64,000 nucleotides of DNA from Pseudomonas uvaldensis (GTDB taxonomy: Bacteria > Pseudomonadota > Gammaproteobacteria > Pseudomonadales > Pseudomonadaceae). The DNA lies in NCBI RefSeq assembly GCF_021271205.1, contig NZ_JAIWKS010000001.1, forward strand, positions 62,001 through 126,000, in the 5' to 3' direction. The position numbers and the translations under genes are program-made. The notes under the pieces were generated by a model. The model had not been told where the DNA came from, did not search any database, and saw nothing but the letters and a program-made list of their open reading frames with translations. Shown here one piece after another: positions 45,774 to 55,229 of the stretch (positions are counted from its first letter, which is position 1; the number at the start of each line of letters is the position of its first letter).

Positions 45774-46523
45774 TCAGGCCTCGCGACCCAACGCCTTTTG
45801 CCGGGCGCGACGGGCCATCATGTTCAGCACTTCAATCGCGGCAGAGAACGCCATGGCCGCGTAGACGTAGCCCTTGGGCACATGGGCACCGAAACCTTCA
45901 GCAATCAGCGTCATGCCGATCATGATCAGGAAGCCCAGGGCCAGCATGACCACCGTCGGGTTGTCATGGATGAACTTGGCCAGCGGCTCGGCTGCCAGCA
46001 GCATCACCAGTACCGAGACCACCACGGCAATGATCATGATCGGCAAGTGCTCGGTCATGCCCACAGCCGTGATAATGCTGTCGATGGAGAACACCAGGTC
46101 CAGCATCAGGATCTGACCGATCGCGGCGGCAAATCCGAGGGTCACGCCAGATGTGGCTGTCTTGGGATCATCCGGCGCGGGGTCCATGCTGTGATGGATC
46201 TCGGTCGTCGCCTTCCACAGCAGGAACAGACCACCGGCGATCAGGATCATGTCCTTCCAGGAGAACGCCTGGCCCAGGATCTCGATGACCGGCTCGGTCA
46301 ACTGCACGATGAACGCGATGGTGCTCAGCAAGCCCAGGCGCAGGATCAACGCCATGCCGATACCGATCCGACGTGCCTTGGCACGATGTTGTTCGGGCAG
46401 CTTGTTGGTCAGGATCGAAATGAAGATCAGGTTATCGATGCCGAGCACGATTTCCATGACGACGAGGGTCGCCAGGGCGATCCAGGCGGTGGGGCTGGCG
46501 ACAAGTTGTAAAAGATAATCCAT
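45774..46523 (-). CDS. TerC-family integral membrane protein
   Basis: The protein has 249 residues and seven helices. The family metal-site motifs are [18 protein letters not shown] (~21-38) and [18 protein letters not shown] (~137-155). These proteins are linked to metal (Mn) export or tellurite resistance. It is followed on the same strand by nothing before a terminator. Confidence 0.87.
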   Translation of the reverse strand: MDYLLQLVASPTAWIALATLVVMEIVLGIDNLIFISILTNKLPEQHRAKARRIGIGMALILRLGLLSTIAFIVQLTEPVIEILGQAFSWKDMILIAGGLFLLWKATTEIHHSMDPAPDDPKTATSGVTLGFAAAIGQILMLDLVFSIDSIITAVGMTEHLPIMIIAVVVSVLVMLLAAEPLAKFIHDNPTVVMLALGFLIMIGMTLIAEGFGAHVPKGYVYAAMAFSAAIEVLNMMARRARQKALGREA

Positions 46524-46551
46524 GGGTCAGTCCTGACTCGATATGACGGGG

Positions 46552-46815
46552 TTAGAGGGTTTGGGTGGAAGGCTTGGATTCGTCGGCGTCGGGCGCCGGT
46601 TCTTTCTCGGGGCTGATCAAACCGCCCGTTGCCTCGCTCAACGCTTTCTCGGCAGCCTTGTGGGTGTCATCGATCGCTTTTTTGGCGGTTTCGACCGCTT
46701 GTTCCTTCAATTGCTCGGCCAAGTGCTGAGCGCTTTTTTCGGCCTGTTCGCAACCTGACAATGTCAGGACCGACACAGCCAGCAAGGCAGCAAGCCCCAA
46801 GTTTTTGTATGTCAT
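46552..46815 (-). CDS. Small helical lipoprotein
   Basis: The protein has 87 residues from ATG 46815. The signal ends LTLSGC (lipobox), and the mature part is a Lys/Glu/Ala-rich helix (EKSAQHLAEQLKEQAVETAK) followed by a Pro-rich end. It precedes TerC on the same strand by 28 bases, so the two may be cotranscribed. Function unknown. Confidence 0.65.
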   Translation of the reverse strand: MTYKNLGLAALLAVSVLTLSGCEQAEKSAQHLAEQLKEQAVETAKKAIDDTHKAAEKALSEATGGLISPEKEPAPDADESKPSTQTL

Positions 46816-46951
46816 GGATAAAATGCCTCTCGAAATGGACAGAGCGCGAAGATGGCTCACCAATGGCTCAGCATTCTAGGGACGCGGATACTTCAGGAAA
46901 ATTCGTATTTTCAGCGGTTATACTTCGTTTTTTACGAACCGAAGTCATTCC

Positions 46952-47848
46952 ATGCTCAATTACCGACAACTGCATTACTTCTGGGTAGTGGCCAAGACCG
47001 GCAGCATCGTGCGGGCCTGCGAGCAACTGAACCTGACCCCACAAACCATCAGCGGGCAGATCTCCCTGTTCGAGCAGACGTATAACATCAAATTGTTTCG
47101 TCGCGTCGGACGCCAACTGGAGCTGACGGAAGCCGGACGCCAGACGCTGCCCTACGCCGAACATATGTTTCAGTTGGGTGGCGAACTGGAGCTCATGCTG
47201 CGGGCCCAGCCCAATGAACAACAGACACTGTTCCGGGTCGGCGTGGCAGATGTGGTGCCCAAATCCATCGTCTATCGGTTGCTGGCGCCCACCATGGAGC
47301 TGAGCGAGCCCCTGCGCATCACCTGCCGCGAAGACAAACTCGAACGGCTGCTGGCCGACCTGGCGATCCAACGCCTGGACCTGGTGATTTCCGACAGCCC
47401 GATGCCGACTCACCTGGACATCAAGGGCTACAGTCAGAAGCTGGGAGAATGCGGTATCAGTTTCTTCGCCACCGCCGCGCTGGCCGAGCATTACGGGCAG
47501 GATTTCCCCCGCAGCCTGCATGACGCGCCGCTGCTGATTCCCGGCCCGGAAACCGTGGTGCGCAGTCGCCTGCAACGCTGGTTCGCCGAACAGCAGATCC
47601 AGCCACGCATCGTCGGCGAGTTCGACGACAGCGCATTGATGCAGGCCTTCGGTCAGTCAGGCAGCGGGATCTTCATCGGCCCGAGCGTGATTGCCGATGA
47701 GGTCAAACGCCAGTACGGCGTGCGGGAAATCGGCCAGACCGACGCGGTGAGCGAGTCGTTCTATGCCATTTCCGTGGAACGCAAAGTCAGCCATCCGGGG
47801 ATTGTCGCCATTGCCGAAGGGGCGCGGCGCGAGCTGTTCAGCGCTTAG
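46952..47848 (+). CDS. nhaR: LysR-family activator NhaR
   Basis: The protein has 298 residues. The LysR helix-turn-helix is at ~6-60 (GSIVRACEQLNLTPQTISGQ), and the opening MLNYRQLHYFWVVAKTGSI is typical of NhaR. The effector domain follows. NhaR controls Na+/H+ antiporter and stress genes in enterobacteria; the targets here are unknown, as no nhaA is in the window. Its stop codon TAG is formed by the left end of a MITE. Confidence 0.82.
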   Translation: MLNYRQLHYFWVVAKTGSIVRACEQLNLTPQTISGQISLFEQTYNIKLFRRVGRQLELTEAGRQTLPYAEHMFQLGGELELMLRAQPNEQQTLFRVGVADVVPKSIVYRLLAPTMELSEPLRITCREDKLERLLADLAIQRLDLVISDSPMPTHLDIKGYSQKLGECGISFFATAALAEHYGQDFPRSLHDAPLLIPGPETVVRSRLQRWFAEQQIQPRIVGEFDDSALMQAFGQSGSGIFIGPSVIADEVKRQYGVREIGQTDAVSESFYAISVERKVSHPGIVAIAEGARRELFSA

Positions 47849-47990
47849 GCTCTGTTTGAAAAGTCTTGAGACGAAGGTCAGGCAAGGCGAAAACCGGCGA
47901 GGAAGCGCAGTTTACTGGAGTAAATGAGCATTCCGAGCCGGTTTTCAACGCAGCATGAACGAGTATCAAGGCTTTTCAGACAGAGCCTAA
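47845..47990. mobile_element. 146-bp MITE between convergent genes
   Basis: The ends are 25-bp terminal inverted repeats, 23 of 25 identical (TTAGGCTCTGTTTGAAAAG... at the left, and the same motif with C at two places at the right). Inside, GAAAACCGGC (47889-47898) pairs with GCCGGTTTTC (47937-47946), and TTTAC/GTAAA forms the tip, so the whole element folds as a long hairpin. There is no coding capacity. It resembles non-autonomous relatives of IS elements. Both flanking genes take their stop codons from its ends. Confidence 0.82.
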
Positions 47991-49147
47991 CGGCCTGCGC
48001 AAGTGGTGCGAGGCTTAAACGTCATCAACAGCATCGCCAGCAGGATCGACACCAGGATGAATCCGGCCGCCGCGAATCCGACGCTGCCCAGGCCCAGGGT
48101 GTCGATGACCCGCCCACCGATCATCGCCCCCAGGCCAATCCCTAGGTTGGCACCCGCGATGTTCAGAGAGGCAGCGAAAGCAGGCGCCTCGGGGGCAGCC
48201 TTCATCAGGCGCACATGGCTGACCAGGAACAGGGCAGCCTGGGTCACGCCCCAGATCCCCATCGCCGCAGCCAGGCCCAGGGCTGAATGAATGCTCGGCA
48301 CCAGCGCCACCATGCCGCCGATCATGAACAGGCAGAACACCATCGACGCGATCAGCGGATGCCGGTCCACCGCACGACCACCCAGCGAGTTGCCCACCAA
48401 TCCCACAGCGCCGAAGCCCATTAGGCACCAACCTACCAACGTGCCATCGAACCCGGCCAGACGCTCGAGGATATCGGCCAGATAGGTGTAGGCGGTGAAC
48501 ATGCCACTGAACACCAGGATCGACAACAGCACGTGCCCCTGCATCAACGGGCTGCGCAGGATCTTGAACTGCGAACGCAAACTCACCTGCTGCAGGTGCA
48601 GGGCGGTCTTTGGCAAGTAGATGAACAGTAACAACGCCTTGGCAAACGCAATGACTGCCAGGATCGCAAAAGCGCTGCGCCAGCCGAACGCATCGGAAAT
48701 CAGCGTGCCCACCGGAATACCGAACACCGTGGCGCAGACAATGCCGAAGCCGATCCGGGCAATGGCGCGCCCGGCATATTGTGGCCCGACAATGTCCACC
48801 GCCGTTTCACTCGCCAATGCCCAGAACACCGGCAAGCCCAGCGCCGGAATCAAACGGGCAATGGCCATGACCCAGATATCCGGGGCAACGGCCGCCAATG
48901 TGTTGGCCAGGCCGAACATCATCAGTACGCTGATGAACAGCCTGCGCCGCTCGAAACGGGCGAACCAGGCTGTCAGGAACGGCCCGAACGCTGCCACCGT
49001 AAACGCGAACAACGTCACCAGTAACCCGGCTTGGGAGATGCTGACGTCCAGGTCACGGGCGATGGAAGGCAGCAGGCCGACGATGATGAATTCCGTGGTC
49101 AGTACCGTGAAGCCGGCGGCCGACAACAGGAAAATGGGTAACAACAT
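47987..49147 (-). CDS. MFS efflux transporter (AraJ/YdhP-like)
   Basis: The protein has 386 residues from ATG 49147 (GGAG 7 bases upstream; a TTG start at 49162 is possible). It has 12 helices, with the sugar-efflux/drug-export subgroup opening FLLSAAGFTVLTTEFIIVGLLP and the loop WFARFERRRLFIS. It probably exports drugs or arabinose-like compounds. The stop TAG lies in the right terminal repeat of the MITE. Confidence 0.85.
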   Translation of the reverse strand: MLLPIFLLSAAGFTVLTTEFIIVGLLPSIARDLDVSISQAGLLVTLFAFTVAAFGPFLTAWFARFERRRLFISVLMMFGLANTLAAVAPDIWVMAIARLIPALGLPVFWALASETAVDIVGPQYAGRAIARIGFGIVCATVFGIPVGTLISDAFGWRSAFAILAVIAFAKALLLFIYLPKTALHLQQVSLRSQFKILRSPLMQGHVLLSILVFSGMFTAYTYLADILERLAGFDGTLVGWCLMGFGAVGLVGNSLGGRAVDRHPLIASMVFCLFMIGGMVALVPSIHSALGLAAAMGIWGVTQAALFLVSHVRLMKAAPEAPAFAASLNIAGANLGIGLGAMIGGRVIDTLGLGSVGFAAAGFILVSILLAMLLMTFKPRTTCAGR

Positions 49148-49425
49148 GCATGACTCCGGCAAAACAACGACACCAGCGTGAACCCAAGGGCCCGCTGGAG
49201 GAATAGAGAAGTGAGAGGTTCAAAGCCTAACAGAATGTACGTGGCAGACAAACGCCGATTGAAACATGGGTGGCGGATCGTCACAGGTCCGTCAGATTCT
49301 TCAGCGGGCTGTGCTAAAGTCCGCGCCCCGCAACTGTTGTACCGCTTCCGGTCCCGCTCATGTGGCCTGCCCGCTTGTCGCCCTGATCGTCGACCGTTAC
49401 TCAAAAAAACAAACGGATGGTCGTT

Positions 49426-50658
49426 ATGACTGCTTTATCCCCTTCCCTGTTGCAACGCTTGAAACGCACCAGCCTGGTGACACAGATCATCATTGGTCTG
49501 ATTGCCGGTATTGCCCTGGCCTGGCTCGCGCCCGACGTGGCGAAGTCCACGGCCTTCATTGGCAAGGTCTTCGTGTCCGCTCTCAAAGCGGTGGCTCCCA
49601 TCCTAGTGTTCGTGCTGGTCATGGCGTCGATCGCCAACCACAAGCACGGCCAGGAAACCCATATCCGCCCGATCCTGTTCCTGTACCTGCTGGGGACCTT
49701 TGCGGCAGCCGTGGTGGCGGTCGTGGCCAGCACACTGTTTCCGTCCAGCCTGGTGCTGTCCACCCAGGACGTCGCTGTCACTGCTCCCGGCGGCATCGGC
49801 GAAGTGTTGCAGAGCCTGCTGCTCAGCGTCGTGGACAATCCCGTCCGGGCACTGATGGAGGGCAACTTCATCGGTATCCTGGCCTGGGCCATTGGCATGG
49901 GCATCGCCATTCGCCATGCCGGCCAGACCACCCGCAACGTGCTGGAGGATCTCTCCAATGGCGTAACGGTAATCGTGCGTCTGGTAATCAGCTTCGCACC
50001 ACTGGGGATCTTCGGCCTAGTGGCCTCGACCCTCGCCACCTCCGGCTTCAGTGCCCTGCTCGGCTACCTGCAACTGCTGACTGTGCTGATCGGTTGCATG
50101 TTGTTCGTCGCCCTGGTGGTCAACCCGCTCATCGTGTTCTGGAAACTGCGTCGCAACCCCTTCCCCCTGGTGTTTACCTGCCTGCGCGAGAGCGGCATCA
50201 CCGCATTCTTCACCCGCAGCTCGGCGGCGAATATCCCGGTGAACCTGGAACTGAGCAAACGCCTGGGTCTGCACGAAGACACGTACTCGGTCTCGATCCC
50301 GCTGGGCGCCACCATCAACATGGCCGGCGCCGCCATCACCATTACCGTACTGACCCTGGCGGCGGTACATACCCTGGGTATCGTCGTGGACGTGCCGACT
50401 GCGGTACTGCTGAGCGTCGTCGCGGCCATTTGCGCCTGTGGCGCGTCTGGAGTGGCCGGCGGATCGCTGCTGCTGATTCCTCTGGCGTGCAGCCTGTTCG
50501 GCATTCCCAGCGAGATCGCCATGCAGGTGGTAGCCGTGGGCTTCATCATTGGCGTATTGCAGGACTCGGCGGAAACGGCGCTGAACTCGTCCACTGACGT
50601 GCTGTTCACGGCGGCGGCTTGTCTGGGTGAGGAAGAGAAGCTCGCGCGTACGGCATAA
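49426..50658 (+). CDS. sstT: Serine/threonine:Na+ symporter SstT
   Basis: The protein has 410 residues from ATG 49426; ATG 49417 is an alternative. It is a DAACS-family carrier with the family motifs [17 protein letters not shown] (~265) and [20 protein letters not shown] (~290), and [11 protein letters not shown] before them. It imports serine and threonine with sodium. It is preceded by a 280-base region without a gene and followed by a REP doublet. Confidence 0.92.
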   Translation: MTALSPSLLQRLKRTSLVTQIIIGLIAGIALAWLAPDVAKSTAFIGKVFVSALKAVAPILVFVLVMASIANHKHGQETHIRPILFLYLLGTFAAAVVAVVASTLFPSSLVLSTQDVAVTAPGGIGEVLQSLLLSVVDNPVRALMEGNFIGILAWAIGMGIAIRHAGQTTRNVLEDLSNGVTVIVRLVISFAPLGIFGLVASTLATSGFSALLGYLQLLTVLIGCMLFVALVVNPLIVFWKLRRNPFPLVFTCLRESGITAFFTRSSAANIPVNLELSKRLGLHEDTYSVSIPLGATINMAGAAITITVLTLAAVHTLGIVVDVPTAVLLSVVAAICACGASGVAGGSLLLIPLACSLFGIPSEIAMQVVAVGFIIGVLQDSAETALNSSTDVLFTAAACLGEEEKLARTA

Positions 50659-50680
50659 GACGCGGTCGGCTGTACGGGCC

Positions 50681-50773
50681 TCATCGCGAGCAGGCTCGCT
50701 CCCACATGGCTCTGGAGTGGTCTCAGGACATACATCCGCCCTGGATCTATGGGAGCGAGTCTGCTCGCGATAG
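50681..50773. repeat. REP doublet
   Basis: TCATCGCGAGCAGGCTCGCT at 50681 and GGGAGCGAGTCTGCTCGCGA at 50751 face each other about 45 bases apart, in the gap between two convergent genes. Confidence 0.88.
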
Positions 50774-50804
50774 CGGCGGCACATCCAGCAACGACCCAAC
50801 AGGC

Positions 50805-50846
50805 AAAAAAAGCCCGGAACGGCCCACACCGTCCCGGGCTTTTTTA
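50805..50846. terminator. Bidirectional terminator
   Basis: AAAAAAAGCCCGG and CCGGGCTTTTTT form the stem, with a 15-base interior. It lies before the stop of the DUF1993 gene and would serve both convergent genes. Confidence 0.87.
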
Positions 50847-50857
50847 CATCGGCGGGT

Positions 50858-51367
50858 TTAGAACGCGCCCATGTAGTCGCGCTTGCCGATTTCCACGCCG
50901 TTGTGGCGCAGCAGCGCATAAGTGGTGGTGACATGGAAGAAGAACTGCGGCAGGCCGTAGGTCAGCAGGTAGTTCTGGCCGGTGAAACGCTTTTCCTTGG
51001 GCGTGCCCGGACGGGTCACGATTTCGATGTTTTCCTTGCCGTCGATCTGCTCGGGACGAATGCTGTCGATAAAGGCGAGGACCTTGGTGAGCAAGGCTTG
51101 CAACTCGGCGAAAGTGGTTTCGCTGTCGTCATATTTCGGCACATCGATTTCGGCCAGCCGCGCGGAAACGCCTTTGGCGAAATCCACGGCGATCTGCACC
51201 TGGCGCACCAGCGGGAACATGTCTGGGTACAAGCGAGCTTGCAGGAAGGCGTTCGGGTCGATGCTTTTCGCGCTGGCGTGGGCTTCGGCCTTGTTCAGCA
51301 CATCGCTCAGGGCGTTGAGCATCTGCTTGAAAACCGGGATGGAAGCGGCGTACAGGGAAATAGTCAT
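50858..51367 (-). CDS. DUF1993 protein
   Basis: The protein has 169 residues, the family length. It is mostly helical, with the opening MTISLYAASIPVFKQMLNAL and closing HNGVEIGKRDYMGAF that mark DUF1993, plus NYLLTYGLPQFFFHVTTTYALLR split over the last helices. The fold is related to DinB-like four-helix proteins with possible metal-binding His. Function unknown. Confidence 0.88.
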   Translation of the reverse strand: MTISLYAASIPVFKQMLNALSDVLNKAEAHASAKSIDPNAFLQARLYPDMFPLVRQVQIAVDFAKGVSARLAEIDVPKYDDSETTFAELQALLTKVLAFIDSIRPEQIDGKENIEIVTRPGTPKEKRFTGQNYLLTYGLPQFFFHVTTTYALLRHNGVEIGKRDYMGAF

Positions 51368-51495
51368 GGCGATCTCATGCAGGTGATGGAAAAGAGGTTC
51401 ATCGAACGTGGGCGATTATAGACACGGCGTTGAGCGGCTTGTCTTTTATCACGCAAGGATTACGCTAGGCGGCTTCATAGCATAGGGGACGCGCG

Positions 51496-52143
51496 ATGGG
51501 CATCGAAGAACAAGACCAGGCTGAAGAAGCACGGCTCAACAGCACGGAAATCCGCATCCTGGGATCACTGGTTGAAAAACAGGCGACCAACCCGGAAACC
51601 TATCCCCTGACACTCAACGCCCTGGTTCTGGCCTGCAATCAGAAGACCAGCCGCGAACCGGTGATGAACCTGACGCCCGGCCAGGTTGGTCAAAGCCTGC
51701 GGGCCCTTGAAGGCCGCGGTTTTACCCGGTTGGTGATGGGCAGCCGCGCCGACCGCTGGGAACACCGGGTCGACAAGACTCTTGAACTGGTGCCGGCCCA
51801 GGTGGTCCTGATGGGGCTACTGTTCCTGCGTGGCCCTCAAACGATCAATGAGCTGCTGACCCGCAGCGGCCGGATGCACGACTTCGAAGACACCGAACAG
51901 GTGCTGCATCAACTGGAACGCCTGATCGCCCGCGGCCTGGCCCTGCTGGTGCCGCGTCAGGTCGGTCAGCGGGAAGACCGCTACGTCCATGCCCTGGGCG
52001 ATCCGGCGGACATCGAGGCGATCCTCGCTGCCCGACAGCATCCGGTGGAACGCGGCACCGGCAGCGGCGTGTCGCTGGAGCGTATCGAAGAGCTCGAAGC
52101 CCGCATCGCGGCGCTGGAAGAGCGGCTGGCCCGATTGGAATAG
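51496..52143 (+). CDS. YceH (DUF480) family protein
   Basis: The protein has 215 residues. It has two winged-helix-like domains: [19 protein letters not shown] (~20-38) with the family signature [16 protein letters not shown], and a second domain around [21 protein letters not shown] coiled coil ([20 protein letters not shown]) ends the protein. It is widely conserved, with no established function. Confidence 0.9.
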   Translation: MGIEEQDQAEEARLNSTEIRILGSLVEKQATNPETYPLTLNALVLACNQKTSREPVMNLTPGQVGQSLRALEGRGFTRLVMGSRADRWEHRVDKTLELVPAQVVLMGLLFLRGPQTINELLTRSGRMHDFEDTEQVLHQLERLIARGLALLVPRQVGQREDRYVHALGDPADIEAILAARQHPVERGTGSGVSLERIEELEARIAALEERLARLE

Positions 52144-52148
52144 CGCCC

Positions 52149-52970
52149 CTACACGGCCCGGGCGAAGGCCACGGCTTTCTCGAACTGTTCCAGGCTCGGT
52201 CGTACACCGGTGTAGAGCACGAATTGCTCCAGGGCCTGGATCGCAACGACTTCCAACCCGGTGATGACACGCTTGCCTTCAGCCCGAGCCCGCACGATCA
52301 GTGGCGTTTCCGACGGGATCGCCACGACATCGAACACCGTCTGCGCCGCCTCGATGGCGTCCGGTGCGAACGCCAGCTCGCTGGCCTCCGGGCCGCCGGT
52401 CATGCCAATGGGCGTGACATTGATCAACATCCGGGGCCGTTGTTCGCCCAGTTCGCTTTGCCACTCATAACCCAGGGACTCGGCCAGGGCGCGACCGGCG
52501 GCTTCATTGCGAGCGACGATCAGACCCTTCTTGTAGCCGCCATCACGTAGGGCGCTGGCCACAGCCTTGGCCATGCCCCCGCTGCCACGCAGTGCGAAGG
52601 TCGAGTCCTTCGGCACGGCATGGGTTTGCAGCAACTGGGCGATGGCAATGTAGTCGGTGTTATAGGCCTTCAGGTGACCGTCGGTGTTGACGATGGTGTT
52701 GATGGACTGGATCGCGGCAGCGGAAGCGTCCAGCTCATCGACCAAGGGGATACAGGCCTCTTTGAAAGGCATCGACACCCCGCACCCGCGAATGCCCAGC
52801 GCGCGGATTCCCCTGACCGCACCGGGCAGGTCCTGGCTGCTGAAAGCCTTGTAGTAAAAGTTCAGGCCCAACTGCTCGTACAGGTGATTATGAAAGCGCA
52901 GGCCGAAGTTTCCGGGACGTCCCGACAGGGACATGCATAGCTGGGTGTCTTTGTTGTGTTTGAATTGCAT
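52149..52970 (-). CDS. Shikimate dehydrogenase-like protein (SdhL, HI0607 type)
   Basis: The protein has 273 residues. It has the SdhL opening KDTQLCMSLSGRPGNFG rather than that of AroE, the substrate loop VSMPFKEACIP (catalytic Lys ~70) and NTDYIA. The nucleotide fold is LRGSGGMAKAVASAL (~127), where AroE has GAGGAARA. It is an NADP-dependent oxidoreductase acting slowly on shikimate in its characterised relative; its true substrate is unknown. Confidence 0.87.
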   Translation of the reverse strand: MQFKHNKDTQLCMSLSGRPGNFGLRFHNHLYEQLGLNFYYKAFSSQDLPGAVRGIRALGIRGCGVSMPFKEACIPLVDELDASAAAIQSINTIVNTDGHLKAYNTDYIAIAQLLQTHAVPKDSTFALRGSGGMAKAVASALRDGGYKKGLIVARNEAAGRALAESLGYEWQSELGEQRPRMLINVTPIGMTGGPEASELAFAPDAIEAAQTVFDVVAIPSETPLIVRARAEGKRVITGLEVVAIQALEQFVLYTGVRPSLEQFEKAVAFARAV

Positions 52971-53147
52971 GCTGGTTCCTTGCGTTCACTTTCGGACAAA
53001 CGGATGACCGTCTCGTTGGACCTTACACAATATTTACCCAACGGCGTTGCAGATCCTGAGAAAATCGTTGTCAGAGCAAGTATCCCGGCGACCAATCATC
53101 GGGTCTGCTACAGACCACAGTTGCCGGGGCCGAAACGAGGAACCACC

Positions 53148-53498
53148 ATGAATCGTAAACTCCCCATCATCGCCCTGCTCATGGGGGCACTCGCGGTCAC
53201 CGGCCAGGCATCCGCCCATGGTCGCGGTGGTTGGGAGGGGCCCGCAGTGTTTGGTGCAATCGTCGGCTCGGCGATTGTCGGCTCGGCGATCATCAACCGT
53301 GACCGACCGGTCTATGTGCAGCAACCGGTCTACGTGCAGCCACAACCGGTCTATGTACAACAACCTCCGCCGGTTTATTACGCGCCACCGCCGGTGTACA
53401 TCGAGCGACCTGTCTACTATCGCCCGGCGCCCGTGTATTACGGGCCACCACGGGGCTATTACTATGGCCCGCCCCGTGGTCACTACGGTCGCTGGTAA
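53148..53498 (+). CDS. Exported Pro/Tyr/Val repeat protein
   Basis: The protein has 116 residues from ATG 53148. A signal peptide (IIALLMGALAVTGQASA) is followed by a Gly-rich hydrophobic segment (PAVFGAIVGSAIVGSAII) like a glycine-zipper, then repeated PVYVQQP, PVYY and GPPRG units to the end. It is probably a secreted or envelope protein. The function is unknown. Confidence 0.72.
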   Translation: MNRKLPIIALLMGALAVTGQASAHGRGGWEGPAVFGAIVGSAIVGSAIINRDRPVYVQQPVYVQPQPVYVQQPPPVYYAPPPVYIERPVYYRPAPVYYGPPRGYYYGPPRGHYGRW

Positions 53499-53510
53499 GC
53501 GATCCGGAAC

Positions 53511-53550
53511 AAAAAACAGCCTGCCGTCAGTGACCGCAGGCTGTTTTTTT
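53511..53550 (+). terminator. Rho-independent terminator
   Basis: ACAGCCTGC and GCAGGCTGT pair around 11 bases, followed by a run of T. It follows the repeat-protein gene by 18 bases and may also serve the convergent permease gene. Confidence 0.87.
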
Positions 53551-53569
53551 ATGGGGCAAGCAACCGATA

Positions 53570-55090
53570 TCAGACATGCTCGCTGCTTTTGAGCCTTGCT
53601 GTGCCATGTTCCGCAGTCGGATGGGCAGGCTCCGCCACCACCGGAATCTCGTTGCCATCGCAGTCATGCAACTTGCCGTCGCTGAAATAGTCCCCTTCGC
53701 GCAACGCCGCCAGGTCCTGGTAGCGCAACACCCGCTCGGTGCCGGCGGCGAAGACTGACTGCTGGTCGGAATTACCGGCGGTAAGGTGGTTGAACGCCAG
53801 GTTCAATACGATCGCCATGATGGCCGAGGAACTGATCCCTGAATGGAAAATGGTGGCGAACCAGCTCGGGAAGTGATCGTAGAAGTTTGGCGCGGCGATG
53901 GGAATCATGCCAAAGCCGATGGAGGTGGCGACAATGATCAGGTTCACGTTGTTGCGGTAATCGACCTTCGACAGGGTACGAATGCCACTGGCGGCGACGG
54001 TGCCGAACAGCACGATACCGGCACCGCCCAGCACCGAGGTCGGCACTGCAGCGATCACCCGTCCCATGAACGGCAACAGCCCGAGCACCACCAGAAACAG
54101 CCCGCCGGTCGCCACCACATAGCGGCTCTTGATCCCGGTGACTGCCACCAGCCCGACGTTCTGGGCAAAGGCGCTTTGGGTGAAAGAGCCGAAAATCGGC
54201 GCGATCATGCTCGACAGCATGTCCGCCCTCAGGCCATTGCCCAGGCGCCGGGAATCGACCTTGGTGTCAATGATCTCGCCCACCGCCAGGATATCGGCGG
54301 AAGTTTCCACCAAAGTCACCATGATTACGATGCACATCGACAGAATCGCCGCGATGTGGAAGGTTGGCATGCCAAAGTGGAACGGCGTGGGGAAGCCAAA
54401 CATCGGCCCTTCGTTGACGGCGGAAAAATCAGCCATGCCAAGGAACACCGCTATCACCGTACCAATCACCATGGCCAGCAGGATCGACAACCGGGAAATG
54501 GTCGCGCTGCCCATCTTGCTGAGCAACAGCACCAGCACCAGCGTGACGGCGGCCAGGCCGATGTTCGCCATGCTGCCGAAATCAGCCGCGTGACTGTTGC
54601 CGCCCATCGCCCAGCGTGCCGCCACCGGCATCAGTGTCAGGCCGATGGTGGTAATCACGATGCCTGTGACCAACGGCGGAAAGAACCGGGTGATTCGCGA
54701 AAATACCGGAGTAATCAGCAAGCCAATCAAGGATGCGGCGATCACCGCGCCCAGGATGGCCTGGAATCCGCCCTCCCCGCCGGTCCCGACGATCGCCACC
54801 ATGGTCGCGACGCCGGAGAACGACACGCCTTGTACCAAGGGTAACTGGCAGCCAAAAAACGGCAGGCCCAAGGTCTGCAGCAAGGTCGCCAGCCCTCCCG
54901 CGAACAATGACGCCGCAATCAACAGACCGATGTCCGCCGACGACAGCCCGGCCGCCTGCCCGATGATCAAAGGCACGGCGACGATGCCACCGTACATGGT
55001 CAACACATGTTGCAGGCCATAAGCCATATTCGCGCCGACGCCAAGGTTTTCGTCCTCGGGCCGTGGGAGTGAAACATGGGGCGTTTTCAT
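53570..55090 (-). CDS. Purine/xanthine-type permease (NCS2 family)
   Basis: The protein has 506 residues and about 14 helices. NCS2 signatures are QGVSFSGVATMVAIVGTGG (~90), the QSAFAQNVGLVAVTGIKSRY motif (~310, family motif Q-N-x-G-x-x-x-x-T) and TLVETSADILAVGE (~265). The Gln/Glu pattern is like uric acid/xanthine carriers. The C-terminal tail (residues ~440-506) is hydrophilic and long. A 14-bp palindrome in the upstream region suggests purine-linked repression, as inference. Confidence 0.86.
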   Translation of the reverse strand: MKTPHVSLPRPEDENLGVGANMAYGLQHVLTMYGGIVAVPLIIGQAAGLSSADIGLLIAASLFAGGLATLLQTLGLPFFGCQLPLVQGVSFSGVATMVAIVGTGGEGGFQAILGAVIAASLIGLLITPVFSRITRFFPPLVTGIVITTIGLTLMPVAARWAMGGNSHAADFGSMANIGLAAVTLVLVLLLSKMGSATISRLSILLAMVIGTVIAVFLGMADFSAVNEGPMFGFPTPFHFGMPTFHIAAILSMCIVIMVTLVETSADILAVGEIIDTKVDSRRLGNGLRADMLSSMIAPIFGSFTQSAFAQNVGLVAVTGIKSRYVVATGGLFLVVLGLLPFMGRVIAAVPTSVLGGAGIVLFGTVAASGIRTLSKVDYRNNVNLIIVATSIGFGMIPIAAPNFYDHFPSWFATIFHSGISSSAIMAIVLNLAFNHLTAGNSDQQSVFAAGTERVLRYQDLAALREGDYFSDGKLHDCDGNEIPVVAEPAHPTAEHGTARLKSSEHV

Positions 55091-55141
55091 GATTCGGGGG
55101 TTCCCTGTTTTTTGTTATGGGCACACTGTATTCAAAACTCA

Positions 55142-55171
55142 GGACAAATGTCCAGATAGTTGTATACAACT
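55142..55171. promoter_or_regulatory. Two palindromes upstream of the purine permease
   Basis: GGACA-AA-TGTCC (55142-55153) and the perfect 14-bp palindrome AGTTGTATACAACT (55158-55171) lie 52-81 bases upstream of the start. The core TTGTATACAA resembles GntR-family operators. No regulator is encoded nearby. Confidence 0.5.
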
Positions 55172-55229
55172 TGTAAGCCGCATCATGACCAAAGGGTCAT
55201 CGCATCCGCAAAAAACATCCACTCCGTTT

